Shown in pieces: positions 38,375 to 48,319 of a DNA stretch of 64,000 bases (the stretch's first letter is position 1; every line of letters starts with the position of its first letter). The position numbers were made by a program, and so were the translations under genes. This DNA comes from Chiridota heheva (Eukaryota > Echinodermata > Holothuroidea > Apodida > Chiridotidae), in NCBI GenBank assembly GCA_020152595.1, contig JAIGNY010001437.1, positions 3,163,501-3,227,500 on the forward strand. Direction: 5' to 3'. The notes under the pieces are model-generated. The model made no database searches. It was given only the letters and a program-made list of their open reading frames with translations, and had not been told where the DNA came from.

Positions 38375-38985
38375 GAGGTAGCTAATTTTACTTTAATATA
38401 CAATTTTGCATATCAAGCGGAAGGTCTACTAGTCCTCTGTCTCCCGAGCACATAAAATGTTCGAAAAATGTGTTGTTTTAAGGCGTGATTCAACCGAAAT
38501 GCGCCCCACTTTATGTAAATCATTCCGAAATTCTCAGACTTTGTTTCTCTGCAAAAACGGCTGATTGAGTCTACTTGAATAGATCCGATCCTGAATTTTT
38601 TGACATTTTTGAAAAGGCTGGTCACCCCCCTATTGAACAAAACCGTCACGGAGGGAAATGGTTCTGAACCCATTGGATGCCACCCCTCTCCCTTTTAAAG
38701 TTTTTAAGTCTCATTGACTTAGAGTGCACATAATTATTGCCTTACGGATACAGCTAATTAGAGGTAGCAAAACGGCAGATTAAGTCTAAATGAATAAATC
38801 CGATCCCGAATTTTTTAACATTTTTTAAAAACCAGGTCACCCTCCTATTGAACAAAACCGTCACGGAAAAAAATGGTTCTTAACCCATTGGATGCCACCC
38901 CTCTCCCTTTTTGACGTTTTTAAGTCTCATTGACTTAGTGTGCACATAATTATTGCCTTACGGATACAGCTAATTAGAGGTAGCT
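38375..38985. repeat. Diverged edge dimer of the satellite (right)
   Basis: Partner of the left edge dimer, sharing the same private variants in both the full and the short monomer. Confidence 0.65.
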
Positions 38986-39230
38986 AATTAGAATTTAATA
39001 TACAATTTCGCGTATCAAATGAAAGGTCTACTAAACCTCTGTCTCCCGAGCACATACAGTTTTTGAAAAATGTGTTGTTATAACGCGTGATTCAACCAAA
39101 TTGCGCTCCACTTTACGTAAATCATTCCGAAATTCTCAGACTTTGTTCCTCTGCAAAAACGGCTGATTAAGTCTACTTGAATAAATCCGATCCCAAATTT
39201 TTTGACATTTTTGAAAAGGCTGATCACCCC

Positions 39231-40506
39231 TGTGGTGGTCCTTATTCTTAAATTACAAATTAAACACGGAGGCGCTGTTTGAGATACTGCTCGTTTAATG
39301 CGTCTTGTAGAACGATTGACTGAAAGATAATCAAAACAATAAACACAAAGCAATTACACAACATTGAAAAAAACTAACATTCAAAGGCGCTAACAAAACA
39401 AAGGTGGGTGAAACATTTTCCCTTCCATTGTACACCTAGAGCCATGTCAAACTTTACTAAAAGACTTAACAAAGATAACAAATACAATAGTAAAAATGTC
39501 ATACCCAAGTAGGTTAGACAACTTCAAGAAAAGAAAAATATTCCCTACAAATCCTCGCCCAGCAGGTTCAATAAACCCACTTAAACAGGAGAACAAACTA
39601 TGTAAAATGAATTCTCACCGAAACAATTATCCCACCTCCAATAAGGGCCGAAACAAGAGGCTAAACCAACCAGTCAGTCGACATCACAAGCTGAAAATAC
39701 AAATAACATAACTCTTAACATGTCATACGTAAAATAAAATAAAATAAATAAAAATACTAACTTAAGCCTTCAGAGACTCATAGCAACAACACAAATACGC
39801 AAAAACAAATAAATCGCCTCTATGGAATGAGCAACAAATAGGCTATACTTATTCTAATAGAGCACCATAACCTAGAACAGAAACAAACAAGTTGGGAGCC
39901 TGAAAAGCGGCAGGCTATACCTAAGCTCTAGAGTAAATACAACGCTAAATGAGCACCAAACGATAACAACAAATACAGGTAGTCAGTCCCAAGCAGCCCG
40001 CTAAGTACACATAACGTGTAACCGAAGCTCACTGAGTAAAAATAACACTGGAAAGGATTATTTCATGTATGAACTTAAAGACGCAACAGGTGACCGTAAA
40101 TGATAGCAAAGTTACTAAATGCAAACTGTCTAGGATTTACTACCTACACTTAGTGAAACAAACCTAACATCCTGGCCGAACTTTATTTATCAAAACTGCT
40201 TCAAACAAAAAAATAATAACATACCTGACAACCTGTCAGTAACTCCAGGACTCACATAATCAAAATAAACTGAACATCACCGACACAGCGGTCAAAGCAC
40301 CATTGCAAAAACGCCTAAAACAAAGGCGAAAATAAACTGATACAGTACGAGAAAAAAGGTTACCTTGGCAGCCAGAAACCCAAAACGCAGTGTAACCATG
40401 ACAACAGCACAAAGTAAATGACAAAATCAAAAAGAACAAAACGAGGGCGCAGAAGTAAAATATCATCAAAGGCTTTCAGGTACACAAACCAAATTTGGTC
40501 TTAACA
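39231..40506 (-). repeat. BEL 3' LTR
   Basis: On the minus strand it starts TGTTAAGACC and ends GGACCACCACA (TG...CA). Length is 1,276 bp. Open frames inside are short and shared with the other LTR. Confidence 0.95.
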
Positions 40507-40520
40507 CTCCCGCCCCTTAA
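40507..40520 (-). promoter_or_regulatory. BEL polypurine tract
   Basis: On the minus strand AAGGGGCGGGAG ends directly at the TGTTAAG start of the 3' LTR. This is the expected place of the plus-strand primer. Confidence 0.7.
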
Positions 40521-40634
40521 TTGCGACTCAAGCAATTCTACACCGAAAAGGTACAAAGATCAAATTTCGAATGAGTGACTCGAAATGTCAAATACCAACA
40601 AGCTACTACCTCGCTTTAAACACCCGCCAAGTAA

Positions 40635-41228
40635 TTACAATTTCGCCTCAACAAGAACACACAACTTAGACACGGGTCTTTCTAATATCGATGTCTTGGT
40701 CCTCACTTGGCATGATCTAACATGTCCTTTCTGGTCATTGAAGGTTGTCGTAACTACTCCCATAGGCCAGCTGTTTCTCGGAACTGACTTGTCAACAATT
40801 AACACAACATCACCAACTTGCACATTTCGCGTCTGTCGCTGCCACCTGGTGCGTTGCTGTAGAGTGACTACATACTCTCTTCTCCAACGGGACCAGAAAA
40901 CATCTACCAGGTACTGTGCTTGTCTCCAACGCTTTCTTGCATAGACATCTATGTGCTCGAATACCCCAGGAGAAGCCAACACTCTAGCTCGTGGGTTTAT
41001 CAACATATTCGGTGTCAATGGTAACAAATCATCAGGATCTGGTGACGTTGTCGTGAGGGGTCTGTTGTTTAGGATGTTTTCAGCCTCACAAAGTACAGTG
41101 CTGAGCAGATCATCATCAAGTGTGCGAGGTTGTTCTTTCATAAGACTGTAAAGTATCTTTCGAGTCGTCCTTATCATTCTTTCCCACACACCGCCGAAAT
41201 GAGATCCGTTGGTGGATTGAAGGACCAT
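40635..41228 (-). pseudogene. pol: BEL Pol: integrase catalytic Glu and C-terminal domain
   Basis: HFGGVWERMIRTTRKIL carries the catalytic Glu; CEAENILNNRPLT and TPNMLINPRA follow. RRWRQAQYLVDVFWSRWRREY-type sequence and VQVGDVVLIVDKSVPRNSWPMG form the C-terminal DUF5641-like block of Pao integrases. The frame ends at EAKL about 130 bp before the 3' LTR, the normal end of pol. Confidence 0.9.
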
Positions 41229-41794
41229 TCAATCCCTCCTGAACATAATGTGTCAGCCATCCTGGTCTGGTCAACCTTCTTGAGCAACTGCCTCAACTCT
41301 TTCTCCGCCCCAACTAAGTTAGTACCATTGTCAGATGTGATACTCTTGATTGGACCTCTCCTTGCCATAAACCGTCTAATAGCGTTAACACAAGCATCTG
41401 TGTCCAAAGAATGTGCAACTTCCAAATGTACTGCTCGGGAAGAAAAGCAAGTGAAAATCACCCCATAGCACTTTACTTCTGATCTCCCCCGACGCACCAT
41501 CAAGGGGCCAAAATAGTCCATACCACAGTGTGTGAATGGTGAAAGTTCAGCCTCAACTCTCTTTGCTGGTAGGTCTGCCATCAACTGCTCACATGGTTTT
41601 GCTTGGTAGAGACGACACCGAACACAGTCTCTAGCCACTTTCTTCGCCAACTGGCTGGCTCCGTAGATCCAAAATTTCTCCCTTACTTTGGCTAGGATGC
41701 TATTCCTTCCCAAGTGGCCCACTGCACAATGTGCATCTTGCACAATCAAGACAGCAACTCGCGATGATTTAGGAAGAACCATAGGATGCTTCAT
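41174..41794 (-). pseudogene. pol: BEL Pol: integrase zinc finger and core
   Basis: HPMVLPKSS, then VQDAHCAVGHLGRNSILAK, FWIYGASQLAKKVARDCVRC form the H..H..C..C finger. The core shows FTHCGMDYFGPL (first Asp) and IKSITSDNGTNLVGAE (second Asp). The frame breaks just after EWSFNPP; the expected GGVWE with the catalytic Glu follows in the next frame. Integrase would insert the cDNA with a 5-bp stagger, in line with the ACCCC duplication. Confidence 0.92.
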
Positions 41795-41959
41795 GTCATA
41801 GGATAACTGATTTGCTCAAATCTACCTCCAACACGGATGACGCCCTCAGTAGTCAGCATAGGAGCATGCTTAAACACCGAACTTCCCTTAGAGACACTTT
41901 TAGTCTTCCTTTGGACAGAGCTTCTATTTCAGCTGGGTATGCCTTTCTTTGAATATCTT

Positions 41960-42700
41960 TCATGATTTCCACTTCACTTTCTTCCAACATTTAGGAGTCA
42001 GACATTGAGCACCTTCAAATTCTCCTGTTGATTTGCCAATCAAACTCAAGAACTTCTTCTTTGCCATGAGGACATAGGCCATGATTCTTTTCAGGGTCTC
42101 CCACTTAAAAATTCTTGTCGCTATATTCTCTGTAATTGAAGTTTCATCGCATTGAAGAGCTGCACAGCTAACCTTCACTTCTGGATCCTTATCTTCCATT
42201 CTCATATCAATCTTCTGCTTTGGCCATTCTGCTTCACTCCTCCACAAGAAGGCTGGACCACGAAACCAAATACTGTCATTAAGCATTCCAACTGTCTTGA
42301 CCCCTCTAGATGCCAGATCTGCTGGGTTCATCTTTGTGTCAATGTGGTGCCACTGAGCTGGAGTAGATGCTTCTCTAATGACCTGTATACGATTTGCAAC
42401 AAAGTATGGTACCTTGCCCTGTCATTAGCTATGTATCTTAGTACAGCTGTACTGTCAGTCCAATATAAAACTCTGTCAATCTTTACATCAAGTTCTTTCT
42501 GAACCATAGCAGCCATCTTCACCGCCAGAGTAGCAGCTGTTAGTTCCAACCTAGGGACTGTTATCTTCTTTAGCGGGGTTACCCTAGCCTTAGAAAACAG
42601 GAAGGAACAGTGCACATCTCCTCAAAGTTGGTTTGTCTTAGGTATATCACACATCCATATCCTACTTCACTGGCATCAGCAAGGCATGTAGCTCTCTGGA
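41960..42700 (-). pseudogene. pol: BEL Pol: RNase H and tether
   Basis: LADASEVGYG near 42680 holds the first acidic residue. The frame 42615-42328 holds VTPLKKITVPRLELTAA (Glu) and RVLYWTDSTAVLRYI (Asp). The frame 42331-41960 continues with MNPADLASRGV, LNDSIWFRGPAFL and the Pao-type region before integrase. Two frame changes lie inside. The domain removes the RNA strand after copying. Confidence 0.88.
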
Positions 42701-43291
42701 CATTACCTTGCCAAAGTCTGCTGGCCCATAACATCGAGGAATCTTAACCCCTTCTAAACCTTCAATGTTTGTCTTCCATAGCTCCCAACTCTCCAGCACC
42801 TGGATTTCAGGGTTATCATCCCATCCAGCTCCCGTTCTACACATCTCCTGCAAAATGGACTTGGCTGGTAGCATGAGTGGGGCAATAAATCCCAAAGGAT
42901 CATAAATCGAGCTCACCACTGAAAGCATCATTCTTCGTGTAGCATCTGTTCTCTGAATCTTGCTTTTAAACTGGAATTCATCTGTCTCTACATTCCAGAG
43001 CACCCCCAGGGTCCGTTCTGTGGGAAGTTGCGATGAATCCAAGTCCAAATCCCTCAATTCCTTAGCTCTATCTTCCATAGAGATCTCTCGCAAGACTTCT
43101 CTCTCATTACTAGACCATTTGGTCAGGTTAAACCCTCCTCCTTTACACAATGACTTCAACTCTCTGACTAACTTGACAGCATCTTCAACACATTCAACAG
43201 ACTTTAGAGCGTCATCCATGTAGAAGTTGTGAAGTAGCGTGTTCACTGCTTGTATGCTTACCTGGCATAAGTTGTCTGCGGCAGCTCTCAT
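42662..43291 (-). pseudogene. pol: BEL Pol: RT catalytic box and connection
   Basis: The 209-codon frame reads RAAADNLCQ, LLHNFYMDDALKSVE (the YMDD box at about 43211-43222), LCKGGGFNLTKWSSN, RTLGVLWNVETDEFQFK and SSIYDPLGFIAPL. All are standard Pao RT blocks; most relatives have YVDD. The frame ends at LHALLMPVK*, where another frame continues with CLADASEVGYG, the start of RNase H. The enzyme copies element RNA in the particle. Confidence 0.9.
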
Positions 43292-43295
43292 CAGG

Positions 43296-44684
43296 CTATA
43301 GATAGCACATGATGGGAAGACACAGCTCCAAACAAATGAACCCCATACGGAAGGACTGTGGCATCTGAGTTGTATCTCCTTTCGGCCACCACAGGAATCT
43401 TAAAAGATCTCTCTGGCTCTCGGGCACTTTAACTTGGTAAAACATGCATTCGATGTCACTGGAAAATGCTACGGGATGCTCTCTAAATCTCATCAACACT
43501 CCTTGGAAGTTGTTCATCAGGTTGGGTCCTGCAAGCAAGACTTCATTTAAGGATGTTCCACAATAACTTGACCCACAATCAAACACCACTCTGATTTTAT
43601 CTGGCTTTCGGGGGTGATATACACCATGATGAGGTATGTACCACTCCTTCCCTTCTTCAGGTTGCCCTGCTGAACCCCCCTCAGCATACCCTTTACTTAT
43701 CACATTTTCCATAAAAGTGATGTAATCCTCTTTGAACTTGGGTAGCTTCTTCATCTTGTTCTCAAGACTCATCAGCCGTTTCATCGCCATTTGTTTGTTA
43801 CTTGGTAATCTTAGCTGTTGATTTCGGAGTGGTAGACTCACTTGATAATGACCATTGACCATCTGGCAGGTACTGTTCATTAGCTCCATAAACTTCTTAT
43901 CTTCGCAAGACCATTCTTTGCGGTCATCTACCGCTTTCTCGGGAAAGTCATAATTCAAACTTTGTCTAAATAGGTTCTCTAAGTTGCTATCAGCCTGAGT
44001 GAAGTTACTAGATATTACTCCACTCCCTCCACGTTTCACTCCCCAAGCAATCCATCCAAGAGGGGTTTTAGTCGCATATGGACTACCTAAAGGGCCCGTC
44101 CTAACATCAACAGGTGCGTAAGCAGCAGGAACATTATTGCCGATCAACAAATCAACGCGATGGACATCCTTTAGTCTAGGGAGATTCAGGTCTCTCAAAT
44201 GTTCCCATGCTTCAATATCTTTTTCAATCGGAATATGACCTTCTTCTACAGGCAGGCTGGACTTCGTAAACACTGGAGGCAGACTTACTTGAATTCCATC
44301 TCCACTGATTGCTTCTATCTTCAAACCGGAAATAATTGTGGTAGGCACGCTACAGGGAGCTCCCATCGTCTTCATCTTAAGTAGTGTCTTTTTACCACTC
44401 GCCTTTAGCTCATGTGCTAACATTTCAGTACAGAACGACGCATTACTGCCAGGGTCCAAAAACGCATAACATTCTGCAACCTTAGACCCCTTAGTCACCT
44501 TCACTGGAATAATGGGCATGGTGCAACTACTAGAACTCGTGGCATTAGCACAGACTGACTGATCAGCAGTCCTAGCATTAGTTGATGCCTGTGTGTTACT
44601 GGTTGGATCTCGCCCTCGTGCGAAATCATGTAAAAGGGTGTGGTGGTTTCTCTTACATACTTCACAGCCCCCCACTGGCTGCAC
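43296..44684 (-). pseudogene. pol: BEL Pol: zinc motif, protease and RT N-terminal half
   Basis: A 462-codon frame without an ATG of its own (it opens at GTG) overlaps the gag end by 23 bp. It starts with the third zinc motif GCEVCKRNHHTLLH, normally fused to Gag in BEL. The protease active site is AFLDPGSNASFC at about residue 77. RT begins near WYIPHHGVYHPRKPDKIRVV and includes AGPNLMNNF and FSSDIECMFYQV, with the first catalytic Asp. It loses frame just after FRMG, within the next conserved block, because of two nearby one-base changes in G and C runs. The remaining RT follows in another frame. Confidence 0.9.
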
Positions 44685-46248
44685 GGCATGTAATTGACAT
44701 GTGCCCCTTGGTAAGACACCTAAAACACAACTTCAGACCACGTATTAGATCTCTCCGTTCGTCGAGGGTCATATCATTAAGCCTTGGGCAACTAGCAAAG
44801 ACATGAGGGTCCTTGCAATTCCAGCATTTAAGACTCCTGTCTTCTACGTTGGTCACAGCGGTAATCTTGGCCTTTCCATGATCTGATTTTTGTTTCCTCT
44901 CTGGCACCAAATTATTTCTGCCATAAACTGGGTCATTTAACTTGACTGACTCCGTCTGAACGAACTCGACTAAATTGCTGAACCCAATTCTTCGTCCCTT
45001 GTGACGAAGACCTTGCACGATACCCCTCCATCTGTCGTGCAGATAGAATGGAAGCTTCTGAAGAATATGTTTTAAGTTTTCAGAAAACTCTAGGACATCC
45101 AAACCCCCAACACACTTGGTGGCTGCTTCGCATTCTTTCAGAAAGACTGCAAACTCATCTAGAGCCTTGGGGTCATCTGCACGAATGGGTGGCCAGTTCA
45201 ACACCTTCTGGACATATGAGTTAGCAATAACCTCAGGATCCCCATATCTTCGTTTCAGTTCCTTAATAGCAGCCGGATAGCCAACCGCAGCATCCAGATA
45301 TGAAAACCCAACCACAATTTGATGAGCTTCACCATTAGTGTACTGCTCTAAGTAGGCAATCTTCTCATCGTCAGAGCACAACCCTTCAATTCTAGACCTG
45401 AATTGTCGCATGAACTTATTGAATTCCATGCAATCCCCACTGAACTTCTTAATCTCTAGTTTTGGTTTCTGCATTTCGATCAAGACTTCACCAAGTTTTT
45501 TGCTGTCCTGTTGCTCCGAGTGCCAGGCAACTGTCCTGCGAGGTCTAGCTTCTCCTTCCTTCAATGAAGCTCTCTCATCCCCTCTGCTTGGGTTGCTGAC
45601 TTCTCCTACACTCTCATCATCTAGATATTGGCTATTTCCTTGATCTTCAATTTCTTCCAAAACCTGGCTTCTTCCTCTGGACTCCGCTAGTTCCTTCTCA
45701 ATTTTATGTGCTTCTGCTTGATGCTGCATCTCTATTTCTAACAACTTCAGCTTCTTTTCTAAGGCCTGCCGTTCTTGTAACAATTGGGTTTTTTCCAGTA
45801 ATTCCTTTTCTCTAGCTATTTCAGTCAGTTTCATCGATGACGTTTTGCTACACACCGATGACCTTGATTCCGCTTTAGACCCAGCTGTAAAAGAAGAACC
45901 TAACTCCTTAGACTTAATAGCAAACCACTTTTCTACATTTGACTTAACATTTGTGACATAAATTATCCTTTCATCATACCAATTATCTAAATGCTCTACT
46001 TTAGCCTCTTCATTAAGCAATTTGGAATATTCTTCATTAATGTTCATGAAATGTTCATACTTGCTTAACCAGTTAGAATAAGCGTCTTTCACTTTTTCAT
46101 TTGATGGGCTTTCTTCAACTAGGGACTCTATTTCCTCTGAAACAGCTTTGAGATCTTTCCAAGCACTTCTTAGAGCCTTGAACTTCATCTCCATCGTATA
46201 CTCTTGCCCCTTTGCTGTTGGAAACTTTTCCCTACTCTCAGATGACAT
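44662..46248 (-). CDS. gag: BEL/Pao Gag polyprotein
   Basis: An intact frame of 528 residues whose ATG lies 48 bp inside the 5' LTR end. The first ~100 residues are charged. Residues about 140-205 are rich in Glu, Lys, Leu and Arg (REKELLEKTQLLQERQAL), a likely coiled coil. A Pao-type capsid region (DUF1759-like) starts at LEIKKFSGDCMEFNKFMRQF and continues through LKRRYGDPEVI. Zinc knuckles are at about residues 475-487 (CWNCKDPHVFASC) and 508-521 (CFRCLTKGHMSITC). It would build the cytoplasmic particle and bind element RNA. It ends at TGA just after a run of six G, where the pol frame lies +1. Confidence 0.92.
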   Translation of the reverse strand: MSSESREKFPTAKGQEYTMEMKFKALRSAWKDLKAVSEEIESLVEESPSNEKVKDAYSNWLSKYEHFMNINEEYSKLLNEEAKVEHLDNWYDERIIYVTNVKSNVEKWFAIKSKELGSSFTAGSKAESRSSVCSKTSSMKLTEIAREKELLEKTQLLQERQALEKKLKLLEIEMQHQAEAHKIEKELAESRGRSQVLEEIEDQGNSQYLDDESVGEVSNPSRGDERASLKEGEARPRRTVAWHSEQQDSKKLGEVLIEMQKPKLEIKKFSGDCMEFNKFMRQFRSRIEGLCSDDEKIAYLEQYTNGEAHQIVVGFSYLDAAVGYPAAIKELKRRYGDPEVIANSYVQKVLNWPPIRADDPKALDEFAVFLKECEAATKCVGGLDVLEFSENLKHILQKLPFYLHDRWRGIVQGLRHKGRRIGFSNLVEFVQTESVKLNDPVYGRNNLVPERKQKSDHGKAKITAVTNVEDRSLKCWNCKDPHVFASCPRLNDMTLDERRDLIRGLKLCFRCLTKGHMSITCRAASGGL

Positions 46249-46295
46249 CTTGGTTGAATATCCAACTAGGTACTGGTAGTTGTTTCGTCAATGAA

Positions 46296-47573
46296 TGTGG
46301 TGGTCCTTATTCTTAAATTACAAATTAAACACGGAGGCGCTGTTTGAGATACTGCTCGTTTAATGCGTCTTGTAGAACGATTGACTGAAAGATAATCAAA
46401 ACAATAAACACAAAGCAATTACACAACATTGAAAAAACTAACATTCAAAGGCGCTAACAAAACAAAGGTGGGTGAAACATTTTCCCTTCCATTGTACACC
46501 TAGAGCCATGTCAAACTTTACTAAAAGACTTAACAAAGATAACAAATACAATAGTAAAATGTCATACCCAAGTAGGTTAGACAACTTCAAGAAAAGAAAA
46601 ATATTCCCTACAAATCCTCGCCCAGCAGGTTCAATAAACCCACTTAAACAGGAGAACAAACTATGTAAAATGAATTCTCACCGAAACAATTATCCCACCT
46701 CCAATAAGGGCCGAAACAAGAGGCTAAACCAACCAGTCAGTCGACATCACAAGCTGAAAATACAAATAACATAACTCTTAACATGTCATACGTAAAATAA
46801 AATAAAATAAATAAAAATACTAACTTAAGCCTTCAGAGACTCATAGCAACAACACAAATACGCAAAACCAAATAAATCGCCTCTATGGAATGAGCAACAA
46901 ATAGGCTATACTTATTCTAATAGAGCACCATAACCTAGAACAGAAACAAACAAGTTACGGGAGCCTGAAAAGCGGCAGGCTAGACCTAAGCTCTAGAGTA
47001 AATACAACGCTAAATGAGCACCAAACGATAACAACAAATACAGGTAGTCAGTCCCAAGCAGCCCGCTAAGTACACATAACGTGTAACCGAAGCTCACTGA
47101 GTAAAAATAACACTGGAAAGGATTATTTCATGTATGAACTTAAAGACGCAACAGGTGACCGTAAATGATAGCAAAGTTACTAAATGCAAACTGTCTAGGA
47201 TTTACTACCTACACTTAGTGAAACAAACCTAACATCCTGGCCGAACTTTATTTATCAAAAACTGCTTCAAACAAAAAATAATAACATACCTGACAACCTG
47301 TCAGTAACTCCAGGACTCACATAATCAAAATAAACTGAACATCACCGACACAGCGGTCAAAGCACCATTGCAAAAAACGCCTAAAACAAAAGGCGAAAAT
47401 AAACTGATACAGTACGAGAAAAAAGGTTACCTTGGCAGCCAGAAACCCAAAACGCAGTGTAACCATGACAACAGCACAAAGTAAATGACAAAATCAAAAA
47501 GAACAAAACGAGGGCGCAGAAGTAAAATATCATCAAAGGCTTTCAGGTACACAAACCAAATTTGGTCTTAACA
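46296..47573 (-). repeat. BEL 5' LTR
   Basis: 1,278 bp, same ends as the other LTR. Transcription would start here on the minus strand. No convincing tRNA-complementary primer site was found in the ~47 bp before gag. Confidence 0.95.
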
Positions 47574-47716
47574 ACCCCCCTATTGAACAAAATTATCACG
47601 GAGAAAAACGGTTTTGAACCCATTGGATGCCACCCCTCTCCCTTTTTGACGTTTTTAAGTCTCATTGACTTAGTGTGCATATAATCATTGCCTTACGGAT
47701 ACAGCTAATTAGAGGT
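47574..47716. repeat. Last piece of the satellite array, right of the BEL element
   Basis: Continues the interrupted monomer from ACCCCCCTATTGAACAAA to GGATACAGCTAATTAGAGGTA. Unique AT-rich DNA starts at about 47717, so this is the right end of the array. Confidence 0.95.
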
Positions 47717-48319
47717 AAAGGCTTTAGGAAACATTTTCAAAAATTAGGAAAACGAGAAATACCATTATTTAACTGAGAAAAATGATAGTTATACCAAAAA
47801 TATAATGAAATTGGAAATTTGTCCTTGGTAAATAACAAATTTATCACTTATCTTGAATAAAATGAAGAAGTACCAATAAAAATTTTCATAAATCGAAACA
47901 AAAGCAAAATTGACTCTAAAACAAACTCGTTGTTTTCACTGTTCACATTTTATTCTTTGAAAATATTCACATTTTTACATGAGTAAAATATTATTTAAAA
48001 AAATATCTTGGATATATCTCAAACTTCAATTTTAACATAGATAATTCCGAAACTTAAGATCAAGTGAATTATTTACCTAACCAAATTTCAAAAAGTGCGC
48101 CTTGTTAATCAAATTTACATTTTCCAATGTACAAAAATCTTCTTATGTAAAATATTGTATGTTTCTTCCGTAAAACATAATTTAAACAGTACAATAACGT
48201 CATTCCGCACGTTTCAATATTATAACTGGTTTAATTTCTATTTTTGGACATGATGGGGAACTTTGTTGTTTTTTCTTATGATAAACTTCAAATTATATTT
48301 TAGGAGCTCTCTTCATTCT
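47717..48319. other. No feature recognised
   Basis: Very AT-rich, no frame with recognised motif. Confidence 0.5.

Larger units (their letters stand above)
23485..39230. repeat. Satellite array of ~388-bp and ~217-bp monomers
   Basis: About 50 copies of a unit that begins AGGTAGCTAATTACAATTT and ends GGATACAGCTAATTAG. Full units are about 385-390 bp. Short units of about 215-218 bp begin AGGTAGCAAAACGGCTGATT because the ~170 bp between AGGTAGC and AAAACGGCTG are absent. From about 28.5 kb onward the two forms mostly alternate, giving a ~600-bp dimer. Scrambled or truncated units lie near 27200-27300, 28060-28260, 30050-30480 and 36890-37040. The array is resumed for 143 bp beyond the BEL element. 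Confidence 0.95.
39231..47573 (-). mobile_element. Young BEL/Pao LTR retrotransposon inserted in the satellite
   Basis: The element spans 8,343 bp with LTRs at 39231-40506 and 46296-47573. ACCCC flanks it on both sides (39226-39230 and 47574-47578) as a 5-bp target duplication within the satellite word GGTCACCCCCCTATTG. Minus-strand order is 5' LTR, gag, protease, RT, RNase H, integrase, purine tract, 3' LTR. No env-like frame fits in the ~130 bp between integrase and the 3' LTR. By eye the LTRs show two substitutions, one 2-bp indel and about six homopolymer-length differences. Confidence 0.95.

Noticed and set aside
24031..39353. Recurrent 60-90-codon minus-strand frames in the satellite (HTKSMRLKNVKKGEGWHP type), apparently a conserved peptide
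   Set aside because: They repeat because the monomer repeats. Units differ by frame-breaking one-base indels, the short monomer cuts the frame at a fixed deletion, and there is no codon-position bias in the differences.
39496..39711. A 71-codon basic frame seen twice, once in each LTR (second at 46472-46774)
   Set aside because: Both copies are LTR sequence; conservation is explained by LTR identity.
40585..44806. Plus-strand open frames inside the BEL element
   Set aside because: They are antisense shadows of gag and pol with no motifs of their own.
39231..47573. An endogenous retrovirus with an envelope gene
   Set aside because: Domain order and Gag type are BEL/Pao, and only about 130 bp separate integrase from the 3' LTR, leaving no room for env.
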